A DNA stretch of 32,805 nt from Alphaproteobacteria bacterium (GCA_015062245.1 SUVA01000012.1:1-32805); one strand, 5' to 3'. Shown: positions 14,922-22,656, counted from the stretch's first letter. The notes: a model not told the origin generated them from the sequence alone. Made by a program: numbers and translations.

Positions 14922-14949
14922 TGGACAAATCAGGTTTTTGTGGTACAAT
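14922..14949 (+). promoter_or_regulatory. Promoter of accessory helicase operon
   Basis: TGGACA (14922-14927), 16-bp spacer and TACAAT (14944-14949), about 30 bases before the helicase ATG. No other good promoter appears until 21065, so it probably drives all six genes. Confidence 0.6.
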
Positions 14950-14978
14950 ATACACATATTCATCCAAAAGGAGACAAA

Positions 14979-17777
14979 ATGAGCCGTTTACAAAATACAC
15001 AATACGTTTTAGAAGGTTTGCCCGAATTAATGAAATTAGATACGGGATTGCGTAAATCCCAAATAAAAGTCTTAAAAACATATTTGGAAGCTGATATGGA
15101 TAAGAAACAAACGGGTGTTTTTAACTTGGCTACAGGTTTTGGTAAAACACGAATGATGTCCATTTTGGCTCTGGCATATAAGAGAGCTAATCCCGATGGA
15201 AAAGTTTTAATTGTTGTCCCAAGTACATCATTGATTAAAGATGAAAATGGTGATGGCGTTGTTAAAAAGTTCCATGTTTACAATAAAAAAGACCTAAAAT
15301 CTGACAGCAATTTGGATTTTGGGACTTATTATGGAGAAGGCGTAAAAAGTACAGGAACAGAATTCACGGTGACAACATATAATTCTTTGCCAAAATATGC
15401 CAAAAAGATTAACCCAAAGGATATTGGTTTGTTATTGTTGGATGAAGCACATCACGCTTTATCTGAAGCTAGAAGTGAAACAATACGTCAATTTTCCAAT
15501 GCGGCTCAATATGGGATGACGGCAACACCTGGGTATGATCCTGAAAAAGATTTAAAAAATCTGTTAGAAAACTACATTGCCCAAGTTACTATTGAAGAAG
15601 CCATTAAAGAGGGGGATTTGGCTGATACCAAAAACGTGATTTTGGTCTCGGGAACCCCTGTGGATTTAACAAAAGTACCAAAAGTTCGTGGTAGCAGTGG
15701 GGATTACGACCCAAAAGAATATATGAAAGCCATAGCAAGGGCAATGAATGGTAATTCCATTGATTCAGGGAATGAAGATAACTGGAAAGATGTACACCGC
15801 CGCATATCTGAACAGATTGCCGAGTTTTATCGTGATTATGAAGATGATGAAGCTGGAAAAATCTTTGGTAAAAAGTGTATGATTAACTGTCGTTCTCAGG
15901 AAGAAGCCAGAATTACAGCCTTAAGCATTAATAAGATTTTTGGAAAAATGATGGCGGCAACCTATGTTTCTGGAAATAAAGGGACAGAAAATGAAACTGT
16001 TTTAAACAGCTTTGTGGGTGGAAACTTGCCAATACTGTGTCAAGTGGGTAAATTATCAGAAGGGTTTGATTATCCTGACTTGGATATTGTTTTTAACTTC
16101 CCAACACATTCACGGGTCCGTGAAGCACAATTGGGGGGACGTGCCATACGTACACCAAGTGATAGGAAACGTAAAAAAACAGCCCTTATTGTGGATATTG
16201 CCTTTACACACCCGGATGCTAAAAACGTTATTCAGGGTATTCATAAGAATGGACAAGTTCTGTTCCAAGATATTATGGGCGAACCCATTATCCAAAAAGG
16301 CAAAGGTCCTGGTGGAGGAGGAAGGGGAAAAGGAAAGCCAACCATCAGGTTAAAAGATTTTAACATTATATCAAATAAACAAACATTGTTTTATTTGAGT
16401 AATGAAGCAAAAAGGATAGAAGAGGAGGAATATGTTCCCCCCATTCGTCCAGGGATGAGAACGTCAACGGATTTTAATGTATCGCATGATTCAGTAGGAA
16501 GATTGTTAAAAGAAGCATATGAATTAGGATTAAAGTTTGTTTTGAATTCAGATACTAACCAAGAAGGTTCTTTGGTAGAACGTGTAAAATCAGGAAAACA
16601 CGAATGTCTTGCCTTGCATGAAGCTCCTGAAGCATTAGAAATTTTTATAAAATGGGCTACAGTAGAAAAGAAAAATTCAATGTTTCTTCCCCCTCTTTCT
16701 TCCGACGACATGTATTCTGTGACACTTGGTAAAAAATATGGAGTTAGTATAAAAACAGTTCTAGATTATTTTAAAAAACTAGAAGGGGAAAAATTTCTAA
16801 ACCCTAAAACAGGAAAAGAAGAGGATTGTATTATTTACAAAAAGGCCAGAGGATCTACCCCAATTCCTGTATTACATCCTGAAGCGCTTCATATCATTGA
16901 GGAATACTACATAAATAACTGGAAAACATCATCACAAAAAGGACTAATAACGACCTCTGGAATTATGGAAAAATATGGCATAAATAGAACAACTGTCCTA
17001 AATCTTTTTGATGAAATACGTAATCAAAAATTCTTAGATACTCAAACAAAAGAGGAAAAATCATTTTTGGTAAAAAAGAAATTGGAAAGAGGAGGATTTG
17101 CTGATGCATTAAGGCCTGAAGCTATTCCATTTTTTGAAGAGCGTTTTAGAGATAGGTTATTTGTTCAAGAGCTTCAAGAAGGAATGCTATCAATTGTGAT
17201 GGTTGCTGAAAAATATGGTTGTTCAGAATCAACAATTTATAATTATCTAAAAGAATTAAAAGGAGAAAAATTTTTAAACCCCGAAACAAAAAAAGAAGAA
17301 GATTATACAACCACTGTAAGAGATCCCAAATATAAGAAGCCCAAACCGATGCTAGCATTGCGAGCAGAAGCCGTTCCATTTTTTGAAGAGCGTTTTAGAG
17401 ATAGATTATTCTTACAAGAGTTTCAAGAAGGTATGATGTCAATACCAATGTTTGTTCAAAAATATGTTATCAGTCCACAAATTATCAATTCTTTGTTTAA
17501 GGAATTAAAAGGAGAAAAATTTTTAAATCCTCAAACAAAAAGAGAGGAAGATTATATTATTACTGTAAAAAGTAAGGGTAAGGGGGGAAAGCCTATTGAT
17601 GTATTGAGATCAGAAGCCATAAATGCATTCAAAGAAAAGCTTAAACAAAAGAGAGGGGGCAAAGAGCTACAGGAACGCACCACTTCCCCAACTTTGCAAA
17701 CAAGGTTGAAAGCGGGTTCTGATAAAGGCAAACCCAAAGCCCCTCCCGTCCGCAAATCTGCTACACCTGAGCTATAA
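14979..17777 (+). CDS. SF2 DEAH-box helicase with five C-terminal HTH-like repeats
   Basis: From the ATG after AAAAGGAG the protein has 932 residues. The N-terminal ATPase has motif I ATGFGKT (51-57), DEAH (155-158), TATP (181-184), a second RecA-like lobe with LSEGFDYPDLDIVFNF (about 359-374) and motif VI QLGGRAIR (384-391). It resembles restriction-type/UvrB-like SF2 enzymes, but no nuclease or methylase motif is visible. After a glycine-rich linker (442-453) come five repeats (about 496-560, 578-646, 657-727, 736-812, 818-888). Each holds a KYG(V/I/C)S-type helix-turn-helix, then GEKFLNPxTKxEED, then a (R/H)xEAxxFFEERF helix. Such an array could read DNA sequence or bind partner proteins. 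It is the first gene of the tightly coupled accessory operon. The function is unknown; defence is an inference. Confidence 0.85.
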   Translation: MSRLQNTQYVLEGLPELMKLDTGLRKSQIKVLKTYLEADMDKKQTGVFNLATGFGKTRMMSILALAYKRANPDGKVLIVVPSTSLIKDENGDGVVKKFHVYNKKDLKSDSNLDFGTYYGEGVKSTGTEFTVTTYNSLPKYAKKINPKDIGLLLLDEAHHALSEARSETIRQFSNAAQYGMTATPGYDPEKDLKNLLENYIAQVTIEEAIKEGDLADTKNVILVSGTPVDLTKVPKVRGSSGDYDPKEYMKAIARAMNGNSIDSGNEDNWKDVHRRISEQIAEFYRDYEDDEAGKIFGKKCMINCRSQEEARITALSINKIFGKMMAATYVSGNKGTENETVLNSFVGGNLPILCQVGKLSEGFDYPDLDIVFNFPTHSRVREAQLGGRAIRTPSDRKRKKTALIVDIAFTHPDAKNVIQGIHKNGQVLFQDIMGEPIIQKGKGPGGGGRGKGKPTIRLKDFNIISNKQTLFYLSNEAKRIEEEEYVPPIRPGMRTSTDFNVSHDSVGRLLKEAYELGLKFVLNSDTNQEGSLVERVKSGKHECLALHEAPEALEIFIKWATVEKKNSMFLPPLSSDDMYSVTLGKKYGVSIKTVLDYFKKLEGEKFLNPKTGKEEDCIIYKKARGSTPIPVLHPEALHIIEEYYINNWKTSSQKGLITTSGIMEKYGINRTTVLNLFDEIRNQKFLDTQTKEEKSFLVKKKLERGGFADALRPEAIPFFEERFRDRLFVQELQEGMLSIVMVAEKYGCSESTIYNYLKELKGEKFLNPETKKEEDYTTTVRDPKYKKPKPMLALRAEAVPFFEERFRDRLFLQEFQEGMMSIPMFVQKYVISPQIINSLFKELKGEKFLNPQTKREEDYIITVKSKGKGGKPIDVLRSEAINAFKEKLKQKRGGKELQERTTSPTLQTRLKAGSDKGKPKAPPVRKSATPEL

Positions 17778-17778
17778 A

Positions 17779-18276
17779 ATGAAACTTTACCACTACATTC
17801 CAAAGGGAAATGAGTCTTTAACAAGGGGGATTTATTCTGTTTCACAACTTCCCGAAGAGCTTTTAAAATATGAAAAAAGGCTGGGAACGGATGCCCCAAA
17901 GAAAATCCTTAGCTGGATGGAGGGAACATTTCATGGGCGAAGTCGTGCCATTTCTGTTTTAACCGAACCTGTTCATTGGCAAGGAAATGACCCCATGCTG
18001 AAAGAATGGGTGAACAAAATGGATTTGATGGAGATTGACTTTGATGCCCTTGCCAAAGACGGGCAAATTGAGTCTATTTGGTGTAAAGAGGGTTCAGATG
18101 CCAATGGAACGAATGAAAATATCCGTAAAATCAGTGCAGATAAGATAGATTTATCCCCACTTCCTTGGCATTTGTGCTCCAAAGAAAAAGGTCTGTTCTT
18201 TGGTGTCATCCACCATTATTTTTTGGTCATGAAAGACGGCGTGATTCCTGCAAAATATATTAAGGAGGTTAAATGA
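17779..18276 (+). CDS. Unknown family, tandem paralogue 1 (MKLYHYxPK family)
   Basis: This 165-residue cytoplasmic protein is not recognised. It shares with the next two genes the opening MKLYHY(V/I)(P/T)K, then WME..F.GRSR.I...TEP, then L.KDG.IE(A/S)I, and a closing block ending FFGVIHHYFLVMKDGVIPAKYIKEVK here. No signal peptide or membrane helix is present. The Tyr-His-Tyr start and conserved small motifs recall ADP-ribosyltransferase-type N-termini, but I see no convincing full active site. It starts one base after the helicase stop; the helicase end supplies no strong ribosome site, so reinitiation is likely. It is the most divergent of the three copies. Confidence 0.75.
   Translation: MKLYHYIPKGNESLTRGIYSVSQLPEELLKYEKRLGTDAPKKILSWMEGTFHGRSRAISVLTEPVHWQGNDPMLKEWVNKMDLMEIDFDALAKDGQIESIWCKEGSDANGTNENIRKISADKIDLSPLPWHLCSKEKGLFFGVIHHYFLVMKDGVIPAKYIKEVK
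18262..18269 (+). promoter_or_regulatory. Ribosome site inside end of paralogue 1
   Basis: AAGGAGGT, a full match to the anti-Shine-Dalgarno sequence, is formed by the codons for the C-terminal Lys-Glu-Val. It sits 3 bases before the ATG of paralogue 2, within the 4-base ATGA overlap arrangement. Confidence 0.85.
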
Positions 18277-18818
18277 AACTTTATCATTACGTTCCAAAAG
18301 ATAGCACCGTTATGACAGAGGGGCTTATGTCGTTTTCGAAAAGTAAAAGAGTTAATCTAAAAAGTTATATTTGGCGTGCCAAGGGGTTAAAGACAAAGAA
18401 GGATGTTTGTCGTTGGATGGAAAAATGTTTTAAAGGACGCAGTCGTGGTATCAGACTTTTTACAGAACCTATCAAGTGGTATGATCATTCGGTTGAAGTT
18501 TTGAAAGGCTTTGTTGATGAATACACTTTAATCTCCGTGGATGTTGATAAATTAAATAAGGATCATTTAATTGAGGCCATTTATGTCAGTCCACCTATTC
18601 ATAAAACGCATCCAGAAGTTTTCACTGATCCCAATTTTAATCTAAAATGTGATGAATTTTACGTTAAATTAAAATCCATAAAAGATATTGATTTTTCTCC
18701 CGTTGATTGGAGTATATGTAATGATAAAGAAGGTCGCCGATTTGCTTTCATACCCTATTATCTTGTTGTTGTAAAAGATGGGATAATTCCGCCGAAATAT
18801 ATTAAGGAGGTTAAATGA
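18273..18818 (+). CDS. Unknown family, tandem paralogue 2 (MKLYHYxPK family)
   Basis: This 181-residue protein shares all family blocks: MKLYHYVPK, the WMEKCFKGRSRGIRLFTEP segment, LIEAIYVSPP, DFSPVDW and YYLVVVKDGIIPPKYIKEVK. It is closer to copy 3 than to copy 1. Copies 2 and 3 both read WMEKCFKGRSRGIRL and EAIYVSP. It overlaps copy 1 by 4 bases and copy 3 by 4 bases, each with the same coded ribosome site. The arrangement indicates serial gene duplication. Function unknown; being behind a helicase and before acetyltransferases suggests a shared pathway. Confidence 0.78.
   Translation: MKLYHYVPKDSTVMTEGLMSFSKSKRVNLKSYIWRAKGLKTKKDVCRWMEKCFKGRSRGIRLFTEPIKWYDHSVEVLKGFVDEYTLISVDVDKLNKDHLIEAIYVSPPIHKTHPEVFTDPNFNLKCDEFYVKLKSIKDIDFSPVDWSICNDKEGRRFAFIPYYLVVVKDGIIPPKYIKEVK
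18804..18811 (+). promoter_or_regulatory. Ribosome site inside end of paralogue 2
   Basis: AAGGAGGT is again encoded by the C-terminal Lys-Glu-Val codons, 3 bases before the ATG of copy 3. The junction is a near copy of the one at 18262. Confidence 0.85.
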
Positions 18819-19834
18819 AACTTTACCACTATGTTACAAAAGGCAATAACGTTTTAAAAACTGGACTCTTTTCTTTTTCAAAAAGTCCGAATGTGGATTT
18901 AAATTATTATACAAAACGTTCTGGTTGTAAAACACAAGCGGAAATTTCCAAATGGATGGAAAAATGTTTTAAGGGGCGTTCTCGTGGAATCAGACTTTTG
19001 ATTGAACCATTACAATATACAGAACGTACTCCAAAAATTAAAGAATTTATAGAATCAGCAGACTTATTTGAAATTGATGTTTCTGCTCTTGAAAAAGATG
19101 GATTGATTGAGGCAATTTATGTGAGTCCATCTGTTTTGGAAAAAGAACCTGAAAATAAAAATGATGAGGCATTGTTTAAAATTTCCGATTTGGCCGAAAT
19201 TGATTTTACGCCCAATGATTATACGATTTTAGATGATGAAAAAGGTTGGCGTTTTGCTTTTATGCGTTATTATCTTTTTATTATGAAAGATGGCGTGATT
19301 CCTGCAAAATATATAAGAAAAAGTAATATGTTAAAAGTAAGACCAGCTCAAAAAGAAGATGCTTTGGCAATTGCTACCATCAATACTTTGGGTTGGAAAA
19401 AGGGGTATAAAGGATTATTACCAGATAGCATTTTGGATGCGATGGAAGTTACAGAAAAAAGAATAGAGCGGACAAAAGAAATCATTTCCAATACAGAGAT
19501 TTATTTGGTAGCAGAAGATGAATCAGGGGTTCTTGGTTTTCTAACGGGTGGAAAAACAAAAAATAAGGGGTTGCCTTATCTTTATGAAATCTATGTTTTT
19601 TATGTACATCCTGACCATTGGCGAGGTGGTATTGGAACAGCTCTTATCCAAGCCTTTAAGAAGAAAATTAAAGGAGCCGATTTTTGTGTTTATATGTTAG
19701 ATGGAAATAAACGAGCCTTGAATTTTTATCAGAAAATGGGGGGAATACGCTATCCCGAATTCGATTGTGATACCGAGATTAACCATGTGATGACTCATGA
19801 TATCTTTTTAGGATTTAAGGGGGAAAATAAATGA
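18815..19834 (+). CDS. Tandem paralogue 3 fused to GNAT acetyltransferase
   Basis: The 339-residue protein has two parts. Residues 1-170 are the third MKLYHY-family copy (MKLYHYVTK, WMEKCFKGRSRGIRLLIEP, EAIYVSPS, YYLFIMKDGVIPAKYIRKSN). From Met172 (nt 19328) follows a complete GNAT fold: LKVRPAQKEDALAIATIN, the motif A segment VHPDHWRGGIGTALIQAFKK and the C-terminal NKRALNFYQKMGG. GNAT enzymes acetylate amines with acetyl-CoA. Where copies 1 and 2 end in KEVK plus stop, this one continues, so the fusion arose at a former gene junction. The strong AAGGAGGT is missing there, which argues for one fused product, although an internal start at Met172 cannot be excluded. Confidence 0.85.
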   Translation: MKLYHYVTKGNNVLKTGLFSFSKSPNVDLNYYTKRSGCKTQAEISKWMEKCFKGRSRGIRLLIEPLQYTERTPKIKEFIESADLFEIDVSALEKDGLIEAIYVSPSVLEKEPENKNDEALFKISDLAEIDFTPNDYTILDDEKGWRFAFMRYYLFIMKDGVIPAKYIRKSNMLKVRPAQKEDALAIATINTLGWKKGYKGLLPDSILDAMEVTEKRIERTKEIISNTEIYLVAEDESGVLGFLTGGKTKNKGLPYLYEIYVFYVHPDHWRGGIGTALIQAFKKKIKGADFCVYMLDGNKRALNFYQKMGGIRYPEFDCDTEINHVMTHDIFLGFKGENK

Positions 19835-20328
19835 AGAAAATTATATGTAGAAGAGCAAATATAAAAGATTTTGAAGGCATTTGTGGGTTACGACATCAAC
19901 TGCTTGACGACCCTGAGGATAGGCTAACTCTGGAATACGCCCCTTATAATGAGAAAAATGATAGGGCTTGGATACAAAAATGCCTGCGTTCTAAACAAAG
20001 AATATCAATTTTGATTGCTGAAGATGAGGGCGGAATTTGTGCTCATTCTATCGTGTTAATTGAGAAAGTATCCCCTAAGATGCAAGCTTATTTTACATAT
20101 AAAAAGAAAGCTAGATTAGTGCACTTATATGTGGCTATCAAGAAACGTCATCAAGGGATTGGAAAAACACTTTTAAAATACACATTAGACTACCTAAAAG
20201 AAAAGGGTGTAGAGTTCGTTGATTTAGAATGCTACATGCATAACGATAAAGCTGCAGCCCTCTACAATAAAGTTGGGTTTAAAGATGTCTTTATTGAAAA
20301 AAGATATAATTTAAAGGAAAATAAATGA
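19831..20328 (+). CDS. GNAT-family N-acetyltransferase
   Basis: This 165-residue single-domain GNAT has an N-terminal IICRRANIKDFEGICGLRHQL, the acetyl-CoA pyrophosphate loop RHQGIGKTLLKYTLDYL (the QxxGxG/A type) and a C-terminal NDKAAALYNKVGFKDV. It is similar in kind to the GNAT half of the preceding gene but clearly different in sequence, and DDPEDRLTLEYAPY suggests the aminoglycoside/ribosomal type of GNAT subfamilies. The substrate is unknown. It overlaps the upstream stop by 4 bases (ATGA), with AAGGGGGAAAAT coding the last residues and acting as ribosome site. Confidence 0.85.
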   Translation: MKKIICRRANIKDFEGICGLRHQLLDDPEDRLTLEYAPYNEKNDRAWIQKCLRSKQRISILIAEDEGGICAHSIVLIEKVSPKMQAYFTYKKKARLVHLYVAIKKRHQGIGKTLLKYTLDYLKEKGVEFVDLECYMHNDKAAALYNKVGFKDVFIEKRYNLKENK

Positions 20329-21065
20329 ATTTCAATATCCATATTCCCATACCCACTTTAAAACAAGCCTATCAGTTGTTCTTACAGAACATCAGCAGGA
20401 TTGATTGGTATGAGGAAAACGGTCGCCCTTATTTTTTACAAAGTTTGAAACAGATGAATAAACCTCTTATTAACCAGATGATTGAAGAAAGAGATTTGTT
20501 AAAAACTGATGAAAATAAGTATGTTAAAAAGTTTCAACATCCCTTTGAAAAAGAACTTTATCATCCTGAACGATACGAAAGACTTGCTAATGAAATTTTG
20601 TCATATAAGGACACTTTTGATAAGATTTATAACAAATTCAAAGCTATGCATGATTCTTGGGGATTCATTATTTTGTCTGAATATACAATTGATTTAAATA
20701 TGTATGTTGGAAATGGGAGTTATAATGCAAAAACAGGACATATCTTATTGGGAATTAAAGGTGGTGGAATTCAAGTAAATATGTCCACAATTAAACTGAT
20801 TATGCATGAAATGATTCATCTGGGGATTGAGAACTTGATTGTTAAGGACAAATCTGGGAAATTGCTATTACAGCAAGAGGAAAAGGAAAGAGTTGTTGAT
20901 AACCTTTGCCAATATGTTGGAAAAGGTATTTTTGATGAGAAATTATTACAGTTTCAATCAATTACAGAACCGTATTCTTATATGGATAAATTGTGCACAG
21001 GACAACCACAAAAAGATTTGGTAAAAGAAATTCAAAGATTTTTAAAGGAAAATGAAAAAGTTTAA
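20325..21065 (+). CDS. HExxH zinc-metallopeptidase-like protein, unknown family
   Basis: The 246-residue soluble protein carries H161-EMI-H165 in LIMHEMIHLGIENLIV, with acidic residues at 185, 186 and 188 (QQEEKERVVDNL) placed like the third zinc ligand of gluzincins. Before it lies a strand region (LNMYVGNGSYNAKTGHILLG) typical of the edge strand of zincins. The N-terminus is helical, with IDWYEENGRPYFLQSLKQMNK. There is no signal peptide, so it should act in the cytosol. It could process another product of the operon. The start overlaps the GNAT stop by 4 bases. Its own stop overlaps the stop of the convergent truA by 3 bases within a TTAA tetramer. Confidence 0.75.
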   Translation: MNFNIHIPIPTLKQAYQLFLQNISRIDWYEENGRPYFLQSLKQMNKPLINQMIEERDLLKTDENKYVKKFQHPFEKELYHPERYERLANEILSYKDTFDKIYNKFKAMHDSWGFIILSEYTIDLNMYVGNGSYNAKTGHILLGIKGGGIQVNMSTIKLIMHEMIHLGIENLIVKDKSGKLLLQQEEKERVVDNLCQYVGKGIFDEKLLQFQSITEPYSYMDKLCTGQPQKDLVKEIQRFLKENEKV

Positions 21066-21796
21066 TATTCTACTTTCATAAAGTAGAGGCCTTGGGCGGG
21101 GGCGGTCTCGGCACCCTTTGTTCTGTCGCAGGCTCGGAAAGCTTTTTCAAAATCATCCAAAGACCAACGATTCAAGCCGACCTTCACCAAAGCCCCCGCA
21201 AAATTGCGTACCTGATGATATAAAAATGATTTGGCTGAAACGGTGATTTGCACTTCTTCGCCCACACGTTTGACAACCAACGAATCCAAAGTTTTGATGG
21301 GGCTTTTTGCCTGACAATTAGCGGCTCTGAATGTTGAAAAATCATGCTTTCCAATCAACATTTGTGCCGCTTGATTCATTTTTTTGATATCCAATTTTTG
21401 ATTGACATGCCACACCCGATTTTTATTTAAAACAGGCGGAAAAGCCGTGTTTTGTATCCGATAAAGATAGGTGCGTTTTTGGGCGTCAAATCGGGCATGA
21501 AAATCATCCGAAACTTTTTGCATTTTGCGAATGGCCACAGGGTAGGGACGCATCAAAGCATTTAAGGAATAAATTGCTTTTCGGCTGTTTAATTTTTGTG
21601 GGCTATCAAAATGTGCCACTTGCCCCAAAGCATGCACGCCTGTATCGGTTCTGCCACTGGCCACAACTTTTGTTTCCTGACGCAGATAGGTTTTTAATGC
21701 CTTTTCCACCACCGATTGCACGGATATCTGGTTTTGTTGTTCCTGCCAACCGACAAAAGGTGTTCCGTCATATTCCAAAGTGATTTTATAGCGCAC
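21062..21796 (-). CDS. truA: tRNA pseudouridine(38-40) synthase
   Basis: The 244-residue enzyme isomerises U38-U40 in tRNA anticodon arms. The catalytic aspartate is Asp51 in GRTDTGVHALGQVAHF, matching Asp60 of E. coli TruA. FLYHQVRNFAGALVKVG and the N-terminal LEYDGTPFVGWQ are family signatures. It is two bases from fmt on the same strand, giving the order def-fmt-truA seen in many alphaproteobacteria. No ribosome site of its own is needed if translation is coupled to fmt. Confidence 0.97.
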   Translation of the reverse strand: MRYKITLEYDGTPFVGWQEQQNQISVQSVVEKALKTYLRQETKVVASGRTDTGVHALGQVAHFDSPQKLNSRKAIYSLNALMRPYPVAIRKMQKVSDDFHARFDAQKRTYLYRIQNTAFPPVLNKNRVWHVNQKLDIKKMNQAAQMLIGKHDFSTFRAANCQAKSPIKTLDSLVVKRVGEEVQITVSAKSFLYHQVRNFAGALVKVGLNRWSLDDFEKAFRACDRTKGAETAPAQGLYFMKVEY

Positions 21797-21798
21797 GA

Positions 21799-22656
21799 TT
21801 AAACCTCGGGTAATTTGTTGCCCAACAAAAAGTCATGTAAGTTGACGGGTTTTTGGCCTTCATAATATAAACGCAAAGGTCGCAAAAATGTATTATCGCC
21901 ACATTTTAGGCAATCTTTGGAGTTATCTTTTGCCACTTCGGCTTGGGTGATATATAATCTTTTGTTGCCCACCATGATAAAGCATTTACCAAACGCACGA
22001 ATTTTGCGTTCTAAGTCATTGGCAGGTAAAGATAAATCCAGTTGCAATTCTTCTTTTTTTAATTTAGGGGCATAGCAAACACCTTCATCCGATTGTGCAA
22101 CAGGAGTCGGATTGTTTTTCAAAACATCCAATAACAAACGAATGGCGATTTCGGTCAAAGAATTGCCCAGTGTTTCGCTGGTTTCTGTGCCTGTTAAATC
22201 AATTTTTTCTTGGGCCAAAACAGGACCAGTATCCCAACCGCTATCCAATTTCATAATGCTGACACCGGCTTGCTTATCGCCATGTTCAATAGTGCGGATA
22301 ATCGGTGCCGCCCCACGCCAACGGGGCAATAATGACGGGTGAATGTTGATGCATCCCATTGGCGACATATTTAAAACACTGTCGGGAATCATCTGACTGT
22401 ATGCATAAACAATCATAGCCTCGGCATTAAAGTCGGCCAATTGCTTTTGAACAGCTTCGTCTTTTAATGTTTCGGGTGTTAAAACAGGAATTTGATGCGC
22501 TTCGCCCCATTCATGAACGGGGGATTTTCTGATTTTCATACCATGTCCGGCGGGGCGGGGCGGTTGGGTATAAACGGCCACAATATCGTGTTCACCTGCC
22601 AAAGCTTCCAAAACGGGTAAGGTAAAGCCCGGTGTTCCCATAAAAATCAGCTTCAT
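21799..22656 (-). CDS. fmt: Methionyl-tRNA formyltransferase
   Basis: The 285-residue protein formylates Met-tRNA(fMet) using 10-formyl-THF. It shows MGTPGFTLPVLEAL at the N-terminus, the catalytic Asn104-x-His106 (NIHPSLLPRWRGAAP) and Asp142 (SGWDTGPVL), corresponding to the E. coli triad Asn/His/Asp. The C-terminal OB-type domain is present but compact: the protein is about 30 residues shorter than E. coli Fmt. The ATG overlaps the def stop by 4 bases. Confidence 0.97.
   Translation of the reverse strand: MKLIFMGTPGFTLPVLEALAGEHDIVAVYTQPPRPAGHGMKIRKSPVHEWGEAHQIPVLTPETLKDEAVQKQLADFNAEAMIVYAYSQMIPDSVLNMSPMGCINIHPSLLPRWRGAAPIIRTIEHGDKQAGVSIMKLDSGWDTGPVLAQEKIDLTGTETSETLGNSLTEIAIRLLLDVLKNNPTPVAQSDEGVCYAPKLKKEELQLDLSLPANDLERKIRAFGKCFIMVGNKRLYITQAEVAKDNSKDCLKCGDNTFLRPLRLYYEGQKPVNLHDFLLGNKLPEV

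Noticed and set aside
14940-14978. Upstream GTG start for the helicase (13 extra residues)
   Set aside because: It would place the start at or before the -10 box; the ATG at 14979 has AAAAGGAG at correct distance.
14896-14981. 28-codon frame (MKIKFSQNAGQIRF...) with GGGGAG upstream, overlapping the helicase ATG
   Set aside because: It spans the helicase promoter boxes and would not be on the predicted transcript; no conservation evidence available.
17779-19327. Firm assignment of the paralogues as ADP-ribosyltransferases
   Set aside because: Only the LYHY-type opening is suggestive; no complete H-Y-E or R-S-E motif set could be placed.
14021-21065. Integrase or transposase genes marking a mobile island
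   Set aside because: No recombinase motif, terminal inverted repeats or target duplication were found around the accessory operon.
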